A DNA stretch of 64,000 nucleotides from Eurosta solidaginis (GCF_040869045.1 NC_090321.1:181073596-181137595); one strand, 5' to 3'. Shown: positions 11,881-23,965, numbered from the stretch's first letter. Notes: a model not told the origin generated them from the letters alone. Made by a program: numbers and translations.

Positions 11881-13085
11881 AGATTGTGGTTACTGACAGT
11901 TGCTTCCCACTTTTCATTTTAATTTTCGCCGCATGTCAAAACACTAGAGCAGTGTTGCCAGAACTTTTTTGCAGAAAACAAGCTGTATGGACAAAAATTA
12001 AGGGCTAAAAGAAGCGAAATAATATTGTTTAAAGCTAAGAATAAATATAAATAAATGTAAGGCGCGATAACCTCGGAAGAGATTTTAGGCCGAGCTTCTC
12101 TTCCAATTTGCGTCGTACTCCTTTTTAATTTTTCCTACAAATTGGCGGGACTGGACCTACTTATTTATGAGGGACTCCGAACGGCATCTGCAAGGCAGAT
12201 GAGTTTTCACTGAGAGCTTTTCATGGCAGAAATACACTCGGAGTGCTTGCCAAACACTGCCGAGGGGCGACCCCGGTTAGAAAAATTTTCTTCTAATTGA
12301 AAAACCTTTTTCTAAAATTTTGATGTTGCTTTGTCCGGGACGTGAACCCAGGATCTTCGGTGTGATAGGCGGAGCACGCTACCATCACATCACGGTGGCC
12401 GCCACTAAGAATAAAAGCTAAAAGTTAAAGGCAACTTGCCGATATACATAAATAAGACCCAAAATATTTCAATATCACAGTACTATTCATCATCTGATGT
12501 ATGAGAATTAATAAGATAATTTCTCATAACAAAGTCGTGGCAGCATACAAATTACGGCATAACAAAATCGTGGCAATATTTCTTACAGAATAAGAAAAGG
12601 AGTACAAACTCAGCCATTTTGCAGAGTGACAGGTTACCTAGTTCAAGTCGATTCGCTTGAATGCACTAAATGTAAAATTTTGTTTTCAATTAATTTTTTC
12701 GCTGGCCATCTTATTGGCTCCATCAATGGCAAGCTTTATAAAATTACCAAGAGGCACACGTTATTTTGAAATAAATTTTTATTTTAATAGATCGAAATAT
12801 CTAACCACCAAAATATGACCTGTCGTCCTCACAAGTCCATTGTTTCATCAACTATCTACAAAATTTGTTTTTTGTAAAATCCGACATTACTCTTTTATGT
12901 GCCGGAATAGCCTTTGTTCTGCTACAATTAAATGACTGAACAATTTTTGAATCTGTGCAGTAGTGAAAAAGACAAAAATATCAAAATCGTGGCTACATGC
13001 TTAAAAATCACCAAAATTGACAAAAAGGTACCAGCGCCGTGTTTTTGCGGACAGCCTTAAAAAGAAATGTCAGTAACCACAATCT
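11881..13085. mobile_element. 1.2-kb element with long inverted termini, containing a SINE
   Basis: AGATTGTGGTTACTGACA at 11881-11898 is perfectly inverted at 13068-13085. Weaker inverted similarity extends outward on both sides (CCAACACTCGCT against CCAAACTACTCGCT, and GCAACGGCCAAAGAG against GCCGTTGCAAAGAG). The outer left arm reads on the minus strand as FCSECW...CYVC, a C-x2-C pair; the right arm is broken by stops. A SINE lies inside. The element may be wider than the strict termini. Confidence 0.65.
12052..12402 (-). mobile_element. tRNA-derived SINE, copy 2
   Basis: A nearly full minus-strand copy. The tail (AAATAAATGTAAGGCGCGAT) is at the left and the tRNA-like head (GGCGGCCACCGTGATGTGAT on the minus strand) at the right. 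The A-box-like TGATGGTAGCGTGC and B-box-like GGTTCACGTCC regions are readable. It lies inside the 1.2-kb inverted-terminus element. Confidence 0.9.
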
Positions 13086-13347
13086 AAATCAGCGAGTAGT
13101 TTGGGTTCGAAGCAAACATGTTAAGTAATGTCTCTTGTTGATTTATCCTCTTTGCAACGGCTTCGAATTAATCGGTTTGTCTTCAATTAACCAACTATCT
13201 TTTTTTCGGACATTCAGCTATTAAAAATTCTTCATCGGTATAATTTTTTATGAAGAATACCTTATACAGCTCATCTTTTGTGTATCTCAACTAGCATATA
13301 TATCGCATGGGTAGTTTTATAGCTCCCTGAGGAAAATAATTATAATT

Positions 13348-15507
13348 AACAAGTAAGGAAGGTTAAATTCGGGTGTAACTGAACATTACATACTCAGTTG
13401 AAAGCTATGGTGACAACATAAGGAAAAATAACCATGTAGGAAAATGAATCGAAGGTAACCCTGGAATGTGTTTGTATGACATGTGTATCAAATGGAAGGT
13501 ATTAAGAGTATTTTATGAGGGAGTGGGCCATAGTTATATAGATGGACGCCATTTAGGGATATCGCCATAAAGGTGGACCAGGGGTGATCCTAGAATTTGT
13601 TTGTACGATATGGGTATCAAATGAAAGGGGTTAATGAGTATTTTAAAAGGGAGTGGGCCTTAGTTCTATAGGTGGACGCCTTTTCGAGATATCGCCATAA
13701 AGGTGGAACAGGGGTGACTCTAGAATGTGTTTGTGCGATATGGGTATCAAACGAAAGGTGTTAATGAGTATTTTAAAAGGGAGTGGGCCTTAGTTCTATA
13801 GGTGGACGCCTTTTCGAGATATCGCCATAAAGGTGGGCCAGGTGTGACTGTAGACTTTGTTTGTACGATATGGGTATCAAATGAAAGGTGTTAATGAGTC
13901 TTTTTAAAAAGGAGTGGGCCTTCGTTCTATAGGTGGTCGCCTTTTCGTGATATCGCCATAAAGCGGGCCAGGGGTGACTCTAGAATATGTTTGTACGATA
14001 TGGGTATGAAATGAAAGGTGCTAATGAGTATTTTAAAAGGGCGTGGGGCTTAGTTCTATAGGTGGACGCCTTTTCGAGATATCGCCATAAAGGTGGACCA
14101 GGGGTGACTCTAGAATGTGTTTGTACGATATGGGTATCAAATAAAAGGTATAATGAGGGTTTTAAAAGGGAGCGGTGGTAGTTGTATATGTGAAGGAGTT
14201 TTCCAGATATCGACCAAAATGTGGACCAGGGTGAACCATAACATCATCTGTTGGATACCGCTAATTTATTTATATATGTAATACCACGAACAGTATTCCT
14301 GCCAAGATTTCAAGGGTTTTTTTATTTCGCCCTGCAGAACTTTTTCATTTTCTTCTACTTTATATGGTAGGTGTCACACCCATTTTACAAAGTTTTTTTT
14401 TCTAAAGTTAAATTTTGCGTCAATAAACCAATCCAATTACCATGTTTCATCCCTTTTTTCGTATTTGGCATAGAATTATGGCATTTTTTTCATTTTTCGT
14501 AATTTTCGATATCGAAAAAGTATGCGTGGTCATAGTCGGATTTCGGCCATTTTTTATACCAATTCAAAGTGAGTTCGGATAAGTACGTAAACTGAGTTTA
14601 GTAAAGATATATCGATTTTTGCTCAAGTTATCGTGTTAACGGCCGAGCGGAAGGACAGACGGTCGACTGTGTATAAAAACTGGGCGTGGCTTCAACCGAT
14701 TTCGCCCTTTTTTCAGAGAAATAAGTTATCGACCTACAATCTAAGCCCCTACCAAATTTCACAAGGATTGGTAAATTTTTGTTCGACTTATGGCATTAAA
14801 AGTATTCTAGACGAATTACATGAAAAAGGGCGGAGCCACCCCCATTTTGAAATTTTCTTTTATTTTTGTATTTTGTTGCACCATATCATTATTGGAGTTG
14901 AATGTTGACATAATTTACTGATATACTGTAAAGATATTAAAGTTTTTGTTAAAATTTTACTTTAAAAAAAATATATAGTAATAGGGGTAACGTTCCTGCC
15001 AAATTTCATCATGATATCTTCAACGACTGCCAAATTACAGCTTGCAAAATTTTAAATTACCTTCTTTTAAAATTGGGCGGGCAACGCCCTCTGTCCAAAA
15101 TTTTACTAATTTTCTATTCTGCGTCATAAGTTCAACTCACCTACCAAGTTTCATCGCTTTATCCGTCTTTGGTAATGAATTATCGCACTTTTTCGGTTTT
15201 TCGAAATTTTCGATATCGAAAAAGTGGGCGTGGTTATAGTCCGATATCGTTCATTTTAAATAGCGATCTGAGATGAGTGTTCAGGAACCTACATACCAAG
15301 TTTCATCAAGATACCTCAAAATTTACTCAAGTTATCGTGTTAACGGACGGACGGACGGACATGGCTCAATCAAATTTGTTTTCTATCCTGATGATTTTGA
15401 TATATGGAAGTCTATATCTACCTCGATTCCTTTATACCTGTACAACCAACCGTTATCCAATCAAAGTTAATATACTCTGTGAGCTCTGCTAAACTGAGTA
15501 TAAAAAA
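13348..15507 (+). mobile_element. GTAACCGAACATT repeat, copy C (full, about 2.2 kb)
   Basis: This is the best complete copy. The head is AACAAGTAAGGAAGGTTAAA followed by GTGTAACTGAACATTACATA. Next comes a tandem array of 130-bp units (13460-14230), then a region with GGGCGTGG-type boxes near 14523, 14681, 14830, 15075 and 15226, then a GGACGGACGGAC tract at 15348, and the tail CTGAGTATAAAAAAA at 15507. Head and tail carry short mutually inverted words (ATACTCAG / CTGAGTAT). No protein is encoded. Confidence 0.85.
13460..14230 (+). repeat. Tandem 130-bp repeat inside copy C
   Basis: The landmark TAGAATxTGTTTGTACGATA recurs at 13591, 13721, 13851, 13981 and 14111, exactly 130 bp apart. Units carry GATATCGCCATAAAGGTGG and GGGAGTGGGCCTTAGTTCTA. 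Unit identity is high in the middle and decays at the edges. Confidence 0.95.
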
Positions 15508-16569
15508 ATCGACATACAATTGTGTGTGAACCTCGAAAAGTTTTGGTGAGTTACGAGTTGGTGCCCAACATTCAGGCACATATACCGGAACATTCGAACA
15601 TACGAATTTGTATTGTTCTTACTTTTTTCAAAAATTGTTTAGCCATATCAACGAGTGTGTCATACAAACAGGAAAATCATTACCTTGTTGCCAGCCAAAA
15701 ACATGAATGTGTTACTTGAATGTGCTACATTCACTTTTCTGGCTCAACTTTGTGTGATTGAATTGTACATTCATGAAAATGGCACTGCAAATTATTGGGG
15801 TTTCCATGTGCGTAGGAAGCTCTAGATTTAAGTAGAATCTAGAGAATCTAAAGGGTAATATAACGGGGCATATAGCACAAAACCGGAAAAATTGCACATT
15901 CATGCTTCTGGTTAGTGGGCGAGGATACCAGGAGAACTAAGAAAATGGTTGGAAATTTTCAATATAATTATTTATTACGTCGAGAGGCCGCAGATTTGTA
16001 AGCTACCGGGCAGTGTTAGTCTGGGCGAGTATATCGAAACGTTTAGCAATTACTTAAAGAGCTTGTTCAGCATAGTAAGAAAAAGGGTTTAAGGAAAATT
16101 AAAAATTGGAAGCTTTAAAACTTCATAAAATCTAAACTATTAGTTGTATGGGATAGTTTACACATATGTATCTACCCTGTGACTTTTAAATATTCTAGCT
16201 AATAAAATGAGGAAGAAATGACGAAAACTCTCTTATCGGAAAAGTCGGTATGGGATATATACGATTTCGACAAATGATTAATCAGACAACCAAATATACC
16301 CACTTAACGAATTTCAGAAAGTTATCTCAAAAATTTAGGCACTAGTTTGCGTTTATAAAAGCAGACGGACGTGGCTAAATGAACTCAGCTCGTCATCCTA
16401 ATCTTTTCGGTATGCTTATTAATGGGTTTATCTCTTCTATTTTATGCACTTACAATTTTAAGATTCGTGCCAAGCTTAATACACCATTTTATTTCATGAA
16501 AGGTATACAAATATCAGTAGCAGCAAAATTTTATTTGACTATTTGTTTTCCACTAATAATTTTTTAATC
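15508..16569. other. No recognised gene
   Basis: The interval is AT-rich. The word ACATTCATG or its complement recurs near 15700-15905 (MITE-like spacing), but no clean terminal repeats were found. Confidence 0.4.
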
Positions 16570-16926
16570 GGCCACGGTGGTGTGATGGTAGCGTGCTCCG
16601 CCTACCACACCGAGGATCCTGGGTTCACGCCCCGGGCGAAGTAACATCAAAATTTTAGAAACAAGATTTTTTAATTAGAAGAAAATTGTTCTAAGCGGGG
16701 TCGCCCCCCTGCAGCGTTTGGCAAGCACTCCGAGTGTATTCCTGCCGTGAAATGCTCTCAGTGAAAACTCATCTGCCTTAGAGATGCCGTTCGGAGTCGG
16801 CATAAAACGAGTAGGTCCCGTCCTGCCAATTTTTAGGAAAAATTAAAAACGAGCACGACGCGAATTTGAAGAGAAGCTCGGCCTAAAATCTCTGCGGAGG
16901 TTATCGCGCCTTACGTTTATTTATTT
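16570..16926 (+). mobile_element. tRNA-derived SINE, copy 3 (best head)
   Basis: The tRNA-like head begins GGCCACGGTGGTGTGATGGT and contains an A-box-like region and the B-box-like GGTTCACGCCC. The body contains GGGGTCGCCCCCCTGCAGCG, TCAGTGAAAACTCATCTGCC and ATGCCGTTCGGAGTCGGCAT, and the tail is GGTTATCGCGCCTTACGTTT then ATTT repeats. This is the clearest reference copy in the window. Confidence 0.9.
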
Positions 16927-17426
16927 AAGCCAAAGTGGACAAAAATGTTTACTTCCACTAAATAAATAGTGGCAGTGGGAAAATAATGTCACTATTTTTT
17001 TATACAAAAATTTGGAAAATACTAGGAGTAAGCTAACGACAAAAACTTTCCACAATGTCTTAAAACTAGTGGTACTGGAAAGTGATTTGCAATAATTTTT
17101 TCTACTATTTTCCATAGGCTTCAAAAAATTCAGGGGGAAAAATAGTGAAATTAACTTTCCTCTACTACTTAAGTGTTGTGTTTAAAATTTAATAGTAGTG
17201 AAATTGAAAATCCAGAGCACTGCGCCCAACTACTTACATATGTTTCTGAAGTAGTTGGTAGCATTCCGAAAATTCTATGTAGTTTTAACCTAGTGATTTT
17301 TTCCCAAGAAGTTTCACTTTGACCGCTGGGTATATACATATACATACATATATTCGAAACGCACTTTGTACAATGCATATATGTATGTTTATACATGCAT
17401 ATGTACATACTTATCGGCCGACTTAC

Positions 17427-17547
17427 CTTTCACAGCAGACGTTCGTGGCGCTGGCCCAGACTTTGGCAAGGATACTGACTTTGGCGTGTTGTTAACAAAA
17501 CTTTTCTCATTCGCACCAACACGAGCGACACTCAAACGATATTCTTG
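17427..17547 (-). CDS. ZAD zinc-finger gene, coding exon 2
   Basis: On the minus strand a branch/acceptor (ACATTTATTGCAG) precedes a 121-nt open exon followed by a strong donor, AAAG|GTAAGT. It encodes QEYRLSVARVGANEK and a Ser/Pro-rich stretch ending RTSAVK. Exon 1 ends in phase 0 and this exon is open in the matching frame, leaving phase 1. No C2H2 finger is present yet, so more exons must follow to the left. None was found in 17.4 kb of the window. Confidence 0.75.
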
Positions 17548-17709
17548 CTGCAATAAATGTTAAAAAACGAAAATTTGCACAATATTTTACATATTTTGAG
17601 TAACACCGGGAGAAAATAAAAATTTTTTTAAAATGTTCGCATGCAAAAACAAATACCGGTGCAATACTTTGTCAATAATAAAGAGACAGCAACACACACA
17701 CGCACACAC

Positions 17710-18564
17710 CTCTGCGCGACGTCTTCTACGTTTCACTGCTGGTGGCTTCGCCTCTTCATCGTCATAAACCCCACTCCTACCAACAATCAATGCTTGATGT
17801 TGCTGCAGCTGCTGTTTTTGTTGTTGGTCTTGTGGGCTAAAGCGTTTCGTTGGCAATGCACAACGTCTACGTAGAATCTTATCCGCATTACGGACGCAAC
17901 GTATAAATTCACAGCACATTTCCAACGTATGACAGCAATCGAGACAAATGTGTTGCGGCAGTTCAATGTCCTCAGCGGAAGCACCAATACGTGCACAAGC
18001 TTTCAGACAATCAAGCAATGTGCTATTCACTTTTTTATTATTCATTGCCGTTGTTTTTGTTGTAACACCAATCCTTCTACCACCTCTATTGGCCGACGGA
18101 TCATTTCTCGCTGACGCATTCGCTTTGTATGAATCACTGCTATTGTAGCCACTTAATGGCGAATTTGTATAATTATCCTCACGCAAATCCACCATAGCTA
18201 AAGTGTCTAGAGGCACAAATATCAACAGTGGCGCTTCCTCGTCGCCCAACACCGGTTCGGAGCTTGAATCTTGCGCCTGACGCATTTTTGGTTCCAGTTT
18301 TTCCGATAGACAACAGCGACACATAATGAGTTGTGACCACACCCTTTGGTCGGGTTGCTGCTGAGCCTGACGCGTTATTGCTGCTTCTTCTACGGTTCCT
18401 TCTGCTCCATCTGCTTTTCCACGCTGCACTTTATATATTAACTTGTTTGTGGCTGTCATTTCGGTTAACTGTTCACTACCAGATGGGCTGTATGTGCTAT
18501 AATTTCCACTGGTGCTGCTGCCACTGCATGTACTGCTTACACTGTAACTCCGGCTACCGCCCAT
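17710..18564 (-). CDS. ZAD zinc-finger protein, first coding exon
   Basis: This is a probable nuclear DNA-binding factor of the insect ZAD-ZnF class, whose ZAD domain mediates dimerisation. The exon encodes 285 residues from ATG at 18564. A longer open frame reaches 18579, but only through a GTG. A Ser/Thr-rich N-terminus is followed by CRCCL (C82/C85), a long low-complexity stretch, then LPQHICLDCCHTLEMCCEF (C207/C210), which is a typical second half of ZAD. The C-terminus has a Gln run and KRRRRR, a likely nuclear signal. The donor is CAGAG|GTGTGTG at 17710/17709. The cysteine pairs are about 120 residues apart, against roughly 45 in ordinary ZADs. I cannot name the orthologue. Antisense frames over it are shadows. 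Confidence 0.8.
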
Positions 18565-18599
18565 TGCTGCATTTTGCACGCCCGTCTTTTCGATAATCT

Positions 18600-21500
18600 T
18601 TTTCTTTTACCTGCTAAAAACCCGCTTTAGCTTATGTATTTTTGGCGTCCCGGCGTATTCTGTATTTTTTTTTTTTATTGATTTATAAACAAAATTAGTA
18701 ATTAGCACAACGTCTCGTCACACCACAAATTAAACTCGCACACCACCGCTACTTTCACCAGTTATGGCATACGAACATGTCGCTTCGATGAGCAAATCTC
18801 TACTGCCAGTCACAATGCATGCAGTATGGTCTGAAAGCTACTGAGCGAGTTGGTAAGCTGGTATCTACAATGGGTACAATGTGCTTTGCCGTACGCGATG
18901 GCGAAGGCGACGGCGACCTTGTTGCGCGTATATCGACCAGCCGGTACGCTACACCGACATGTGCTGAGCATGCGCCTCACAAATAACAGCTGTTACAATG
19001 TATTTAATATTAATTGGTTATTGCCTGGACTACCTTAACTTGGAGGGTGGGTATTGTATTATTATTTTGTTACAATTGCATCTTTGTTTGCACAAAAATT
19101 TCTGGTGTGAGCAATCGGATTAATTTAAATACCTATTAAACGAACCGCACACCCACAAATTGCTTAACAGTTAAAGCAATTAATTTCCCTGGAGCGTTAA
19201 GCCCCTTGTGTATCATTGACTTAGAAATTGATTTCGTACTCAATTAAGAAGACTAAATTGAAAAATAGAATCAATTTTAAATTAAGTATGAATAGTAATG
19301 AGACAGGAAAGCGTGGCATCGGATGTGTACAACTCGGTTCTTTAAAAAATCCGAACCTACGGGTACGGGTCCGAAAGGACCTAAAAATGGACAACAACCC
19401 AATGAAGCAAAGAATCGGTTCAAAAAAAGCATATAACAAGTCCAAAGATACTGAAGCTCGGTTTCAAAAGCGCCGAATGTGAGGCTCAACGGAGACTCAG
19501 CTTGGCTTAAATAGAGATATGTTTTGAAAAAAGCTAAAACTTAGTTTCAAAATAACGGAAAAGGGGTCTACGATAGTCAAAACCCGATTGCTAAGGAAAG
19601 TGTTACGAGAAATACGGCGGAAGATTCATTTGTGTATTGCACAAATTTGACAGAAGGAGCCTTTCCGAAACTTGCAGCAAAAGGGCGCTGATCTGGCCGA
19701 CGGTTATTTTAAGAAAGAAAACAGCGTTTCAAGCCGACAAAGAAGAGTCACAGAGCTCCGTGAAGAAGCGCTCTGCGCGAAGGGAAGGGGAGCACTGAGA
19801 AGGGTGCAGTATTGAGAATTTTCCAGCACTTTGGAGACGAATTGACAGCGAAAGCGAGCTCTTGGCATGAAGACTTGAGACAATGGAAACAGCTCGAAGG
19901 CAGTTCGTTGATAAGACGTTCGTTGCGCGCACTCCTCGATTTCACCGTCACATTAAGGAAAAATAAAATCAGGGCGCAAGCAACAGACAGTGATCGTCTA
20001 AAGAGGCAGAAGGGGTAAGTGAAACGTCCCGGCACCAGGACCGTGCGGCCACTAAGACGAGACTTACATCGCTCAATATGTAAGCTAACGAAAATTGAGG
20101 AAAGGCGTGCTGGAAGAGTATAGGGATCTGTTTACTTGAAATCCACAGGGTAAAACTGAAACATTATCTAAATTTCACAGAAGACGTCCCCTTGAAGTAT
20201 ACGAAGTCAGAGAAAATTTTTCTGAGATGATCGAGCGTATATACATACATGTATGCCATGATGTACGGCATCTTTTAGAACCGTGTCGATAGAACCGGTT
20301 ACTTAAATTTGCAGAACTTCACGCCACTATCGCTTAATCCTGTTTTTGAACAGCTGTTTATGTTAACATTGAAGGAGTGGCCAAATAACAGTTGGCTAAT
20401 GTGATAGGTGGTTACGCTTACAATGCTTGAATAACTGCCACTTATTTCTATGACAACACAAAGGATGTACTTGCTGTCATCAAAAAAAGAACCGGTGCAT
20501 TCACGCCTTGTCAGCCACGTCAATGTTGATGGACATAAATTCTAGACAGTGAGGGACTCTGTCTGGGAACCAGCATGAATAAAAACAGTATCAGCCTAGA
20601 AATGAAACGGAAAATCATTTTTGTAAAATTTTATGAGCTTTTACTCCAATATGGAGTTATGTGGACTAGATTTCCCAACCATTGTGCTCACAGTTGGGGC
20701 AATCGCAAAGCAGGGATAACTCGCGTGACTTTTTATGCAATTGCCAACATTTTCCAGGTGGTAAGCTCCAATTATTGATGATTATGATGGTGTTAACACA
20801 CATCAGAACTTTTTCTAACGTGAGTCCATTCGTGATTTTTCAAGGTCGAAAATGGTTTATATGGAGTCGAAACTCTGATTTTTGCAATGCTGCCACCTTG
20901 CGATTCGGGAGCTGACAGTAACTTGGCCTAACCGCTATATTTCTGTGGTCACAGGAGCCCAGTAAGCTTGATTATTCGAAGCGCCTGAGAAAGAACAATA
21001 TAGCAAATTTGAGTCAAATAATTGCAAACATAATCGGTCCAAAGCCATGTACAACATAGCTACTTACTTCAACCGCGGGTTCTATACTCTTATACGGTGC
21101 AGAAATTTGAGCGGATGCTATGAATCACCGGAAGAACAGAACCGCGCTCACCTCGATCCAACGTAGAGGCGCTGCGAATAGTTGAACTTTACAGACGCTG
21201 GCACTAGCAGTGAAGCAGCAGTAGTTCGTGAAATTTAAAAAGGGAATTCATCAATTCAATCAATAACTGAGTCCCTAGTCAAAACTCACAGATATGGAGG
21301 GGTCAACTTTTAACTAGACATGGCTCTGAAAGTATCTCCAGAAAATGGAAAGCAGATGAATTTTCACCGAGAAGCTTTCCATGGCAGAAATACACTCGGA
21401 CCGTTTGTCATGCCACTTCCGAGGGGGAATCTCGCTTAGGAAAACTTGTTTCTAATTTCAACAACTTTTTCTAAATTTTTGGTGTTGCTTTGTCCGGATC

Positions 21501-22510
21501 GTGTACCCAGAAAAGATTTTGCCTATCTCATACGCGTTAGCGTGGTCATTGAGCCGTTCAAAATAGGAAATGAGTCCTTATACATTCGGAGAGTCGCGCA
21601 GTATGCAGCGGTCAATGCATAAAGCATTACCTCCGTCAGCGTAAACTCAAACAATAAAGTTCCTGCAATTGTGAGTTGGGATTTCGTTCCTTTTCACGTC
21701 AAAATATCGGTATGGGTTAGACTTCATTCGTCATTCGTTTGTCAAACCCGATGTAAATTAGTCTTTTCTGAAAAGATCCAATGGGCATCTTGGACCCATA
21801 TTACAAATATGAGAACTTCTCCTTCTATTTTAGCTCAGCATCTACTTCTTTTAGCATCGACAAAACCCATTCAACCTGATTATTTTGCTGCCCCATAAAC
21901 TCTCGCATAACGTTATATGTACGTATTTCTTCTCTACCAATTCAAAACAACTCTGTGAGCTCACAAAATCGTTTACGAATCGTTGCGTCAAATCCAGTTT
22001 GTTCTTAAACCCAAATTTGGCAGCTCCATAAATTGGTGTAATAGATTCTAACGATCACTTAAGTATAGCCAATGAATTTGTACAACGAACAGTCTATATA
22101 GTCAGTATACTAACATTCTGAGCGTAGAGTTCATTAGACTCGGCTATGACCGAATTTGGTTATACTCTCATTCGTGCATTGTATCTTTATATGTAGGTTT
22201 GAAAGTATATAATGAGTATCGTGGGCAACCGGCGGATACGCCATATACCATTACCGATCTTGTGTTTATGCCACACATATGTAGATACATACTACTTTTT
22301 ATAAAGAGCACTCACAGATATGAATATTTTTTATACCTAAAAGTCCCATAACATAAGTAGTTTTTCATATAGATGCGTTGAACTCAATCTTATGCCTTAT
22401 GAGTAGATTGCACGTATTTTTAAGGAGAACGGCAGATAGGGCGACACTGGCACCATCTGTGACATGAAAAAGTAGCCAACTTCCAACATTTTTAGCAAGC
22501 AACGCATAGG
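18600..22510. other. Intergenic, mostly unrecognised
   Basis: This lies upstream of the ZAD gene. A CAG|GTAAAAG near 18612 (minus) could be a 5' untranslated exon donor. 18850-19000 is locally GC-rich and may include promoter or leader sequence. 19700-20040 contains overlapping open frames on both strands with no recognised product. A SINE fragment lies at 21350-21515. I could support no other gene. Confidence 0.4.
21350..21515 (-). mobile_element. tRNA-derived SINE, copy 4 (fragment)
   Basis: A diverged minus-strand fragment containing GATGAATTTTCACCGAGA, CCATGGCAGAAATACACTCG and GGTGTTGCTTTGTCCGGATC. The tRNA-like head and the tail are missing or unrecognisable. Confidence 0.75.
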
Positions 22511-22519
22511 AAGAAGAAT

Positions 22520-22925
22520 TCCCCCTGCTGGTTAGGAGGCTTAGAATATACCTGCGGTAGGTATACCTGTCGTAAGAGGCGACTAAAATACCAAAATAAT
22601 TCAAGGACTTGTGTAGCGCAACCCTCTCAAGGGGTTGCCAGCGTACTATATAGCTTCTCTAACCCAATTGTCAACCTCACCTACCCGTGGCGAATCCTGT
22701 TTCATTAACAGCTCAGGCTCTGGCGACCCCAAGCTCCCCATGGAACTAGGGGGAGGGGAGAGCGGGATGGCCTAGATGGTTTAATGTGGTCATATAAATC
22801 GTTCCCGAGATGGTCGGACTAGTACTTTAATGGTACTTTATTACCGGAACGTACCGGACCTATATCCGGCAAAGGACCATCAACATCGATACCACTCGCC
22901 AAAGCCTTCGGGGAGTGTCTTTATC
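22520..22925 (+). mobile_element. Probable non-LTR element 5' fragment
   Basis: The stretch contains GGTATACCTGTCGTAAGAGG, GGGTTGCCAGCGTACTATAT and a GC-rich end with CATGGAACTAGGGGGAGGGG. This resembles 5' leaders of fly non-LTR elements I recognise by style. No coding sequence follows, so it is a fragment. The class assignment is tentative. Confidence 0.4.
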
Positions 22926-23798
22926 GTTTATACAAATAAATTTTGTACGTGAATGGGCAACGTGAAATAAACTTCAATTGCCAAGTCTGAAATTCTTTCA
23001 TATTTACAAACGCGACATCTTGCGTGATTGTAGCGATGTTACTGGCATACATAAGATTGCGTTGAACGCATCTACATATACATATGTAAAACTTTCATTG
23101 TTTCTCGGCCATAACTGCAGTTTATCATATACCCAACCAGCATTGTAATAGATACACTTTTCGGAAACAAGTGGTTTTCTAGTCTAACTCTGACATTTTT
23201 CATTTCAGGGATTGCGTAAAGCTTTATCACATTATTCATAATTAACGAAGGACTTGGGTGGTCTTTATTCTGAAAGTAAGTACAATGGACCACACAAAGT
23301 AAGAGCTTTGAAACCTCTCAAAGTTTCGGACTACGTCCACACTCGGAAAACGCCTGATAGTTTCGGGTTGTTACAAGCTTATCTCAACTAAGACGTATAG
23401 TAAACTGTACGGGATCGTTTCTCCTTAATTGAATTATGGGCGCAGATCTTGAAGCTAATGATATCACAACACTACCTGCAGCGTGACTCCACGACGAAGT
23501 GTCTTGTTACTTTTTTTTTGGCTTTAAGTTATGGAGAACGTGGAAGCTCCACGGTGGAATGAAGTTAAAGGGGTAATAAATATATGCGGATAACAGTGCT
23601 GCTGTGCCCCAATTTGGTCCAGCCAGGAGCACAGTCTCGAAATTCGGAAGACGGTGTGATGACATAATCTCAAGCGTCTAGCCACAAGTAAGAAAAATAC
23701 AATTATGTCGCTCCTTCCACCAGCGCATTCAACCCGGTAACCATTACCCCGAGGGAGAGGTGAGTTATCCATTCAACATTTGTGTGCGATGTAAGTGA
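22926..23798. other. No recognised feature
   Basis: This is intergenic sequence. Minus-strand open frames at 23072-23293 and 23524-23772 show no motif I recognise. Confidence 0.4.
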
Positions 23799-23799
23799 A

Positions 23800-23965
23800 C
23801 AATGCGGCCGCCGATGTGTGATGGTAGCGTGCTCCGCCGACCACGCCAAACGTCCTTGGTTTAAGTCCCGGGCAAAGCAACATCAAAAATTTAGAAAAAA
23901 ATTTTTACAATAATTTAAAAATGATCACGACGCAAATTAGAAGACAAGCTCGGTCTAAATCTCAA
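23800..23965 (+). mobile_element. tRNA-derived SINE, copy 5 (internally deleted)
   Basis: The tRNA-like head GCGGCCGCCGATGTGTGATG is followed by GGGCAAAGCAACATCAAAAA and then directly by the end region (ATCACGACGCAAATTAGAAG). The middle of the body, present in copies 2, 3 and 6, is missing. Confidence 0.8.

Noticed and set aside
13591..14230. CRISPR-like array
   Set aside because: The repeats are contiguous 130-bp satellite units without unique spacers, in eukaryotic DNA.
16570..16640. tRNA gene
   Set aside because: A and B box-like regions are present, but the sequence is the head of a SINE found six times in the window and it lacks a proper cloverleaf with anticodon arm.
18565..18579. Upstream start of the ZAD protein at 18579
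   Set aside because: The frame begins with GTG there; the first in-frame ATG is 18564.
17641..18596. Plus-strand open frames opposite the ZAD exon
   Set aside because: They are antisense shadows of a Gln/Ser-rich coding exon; no splice sites or motifs support them.
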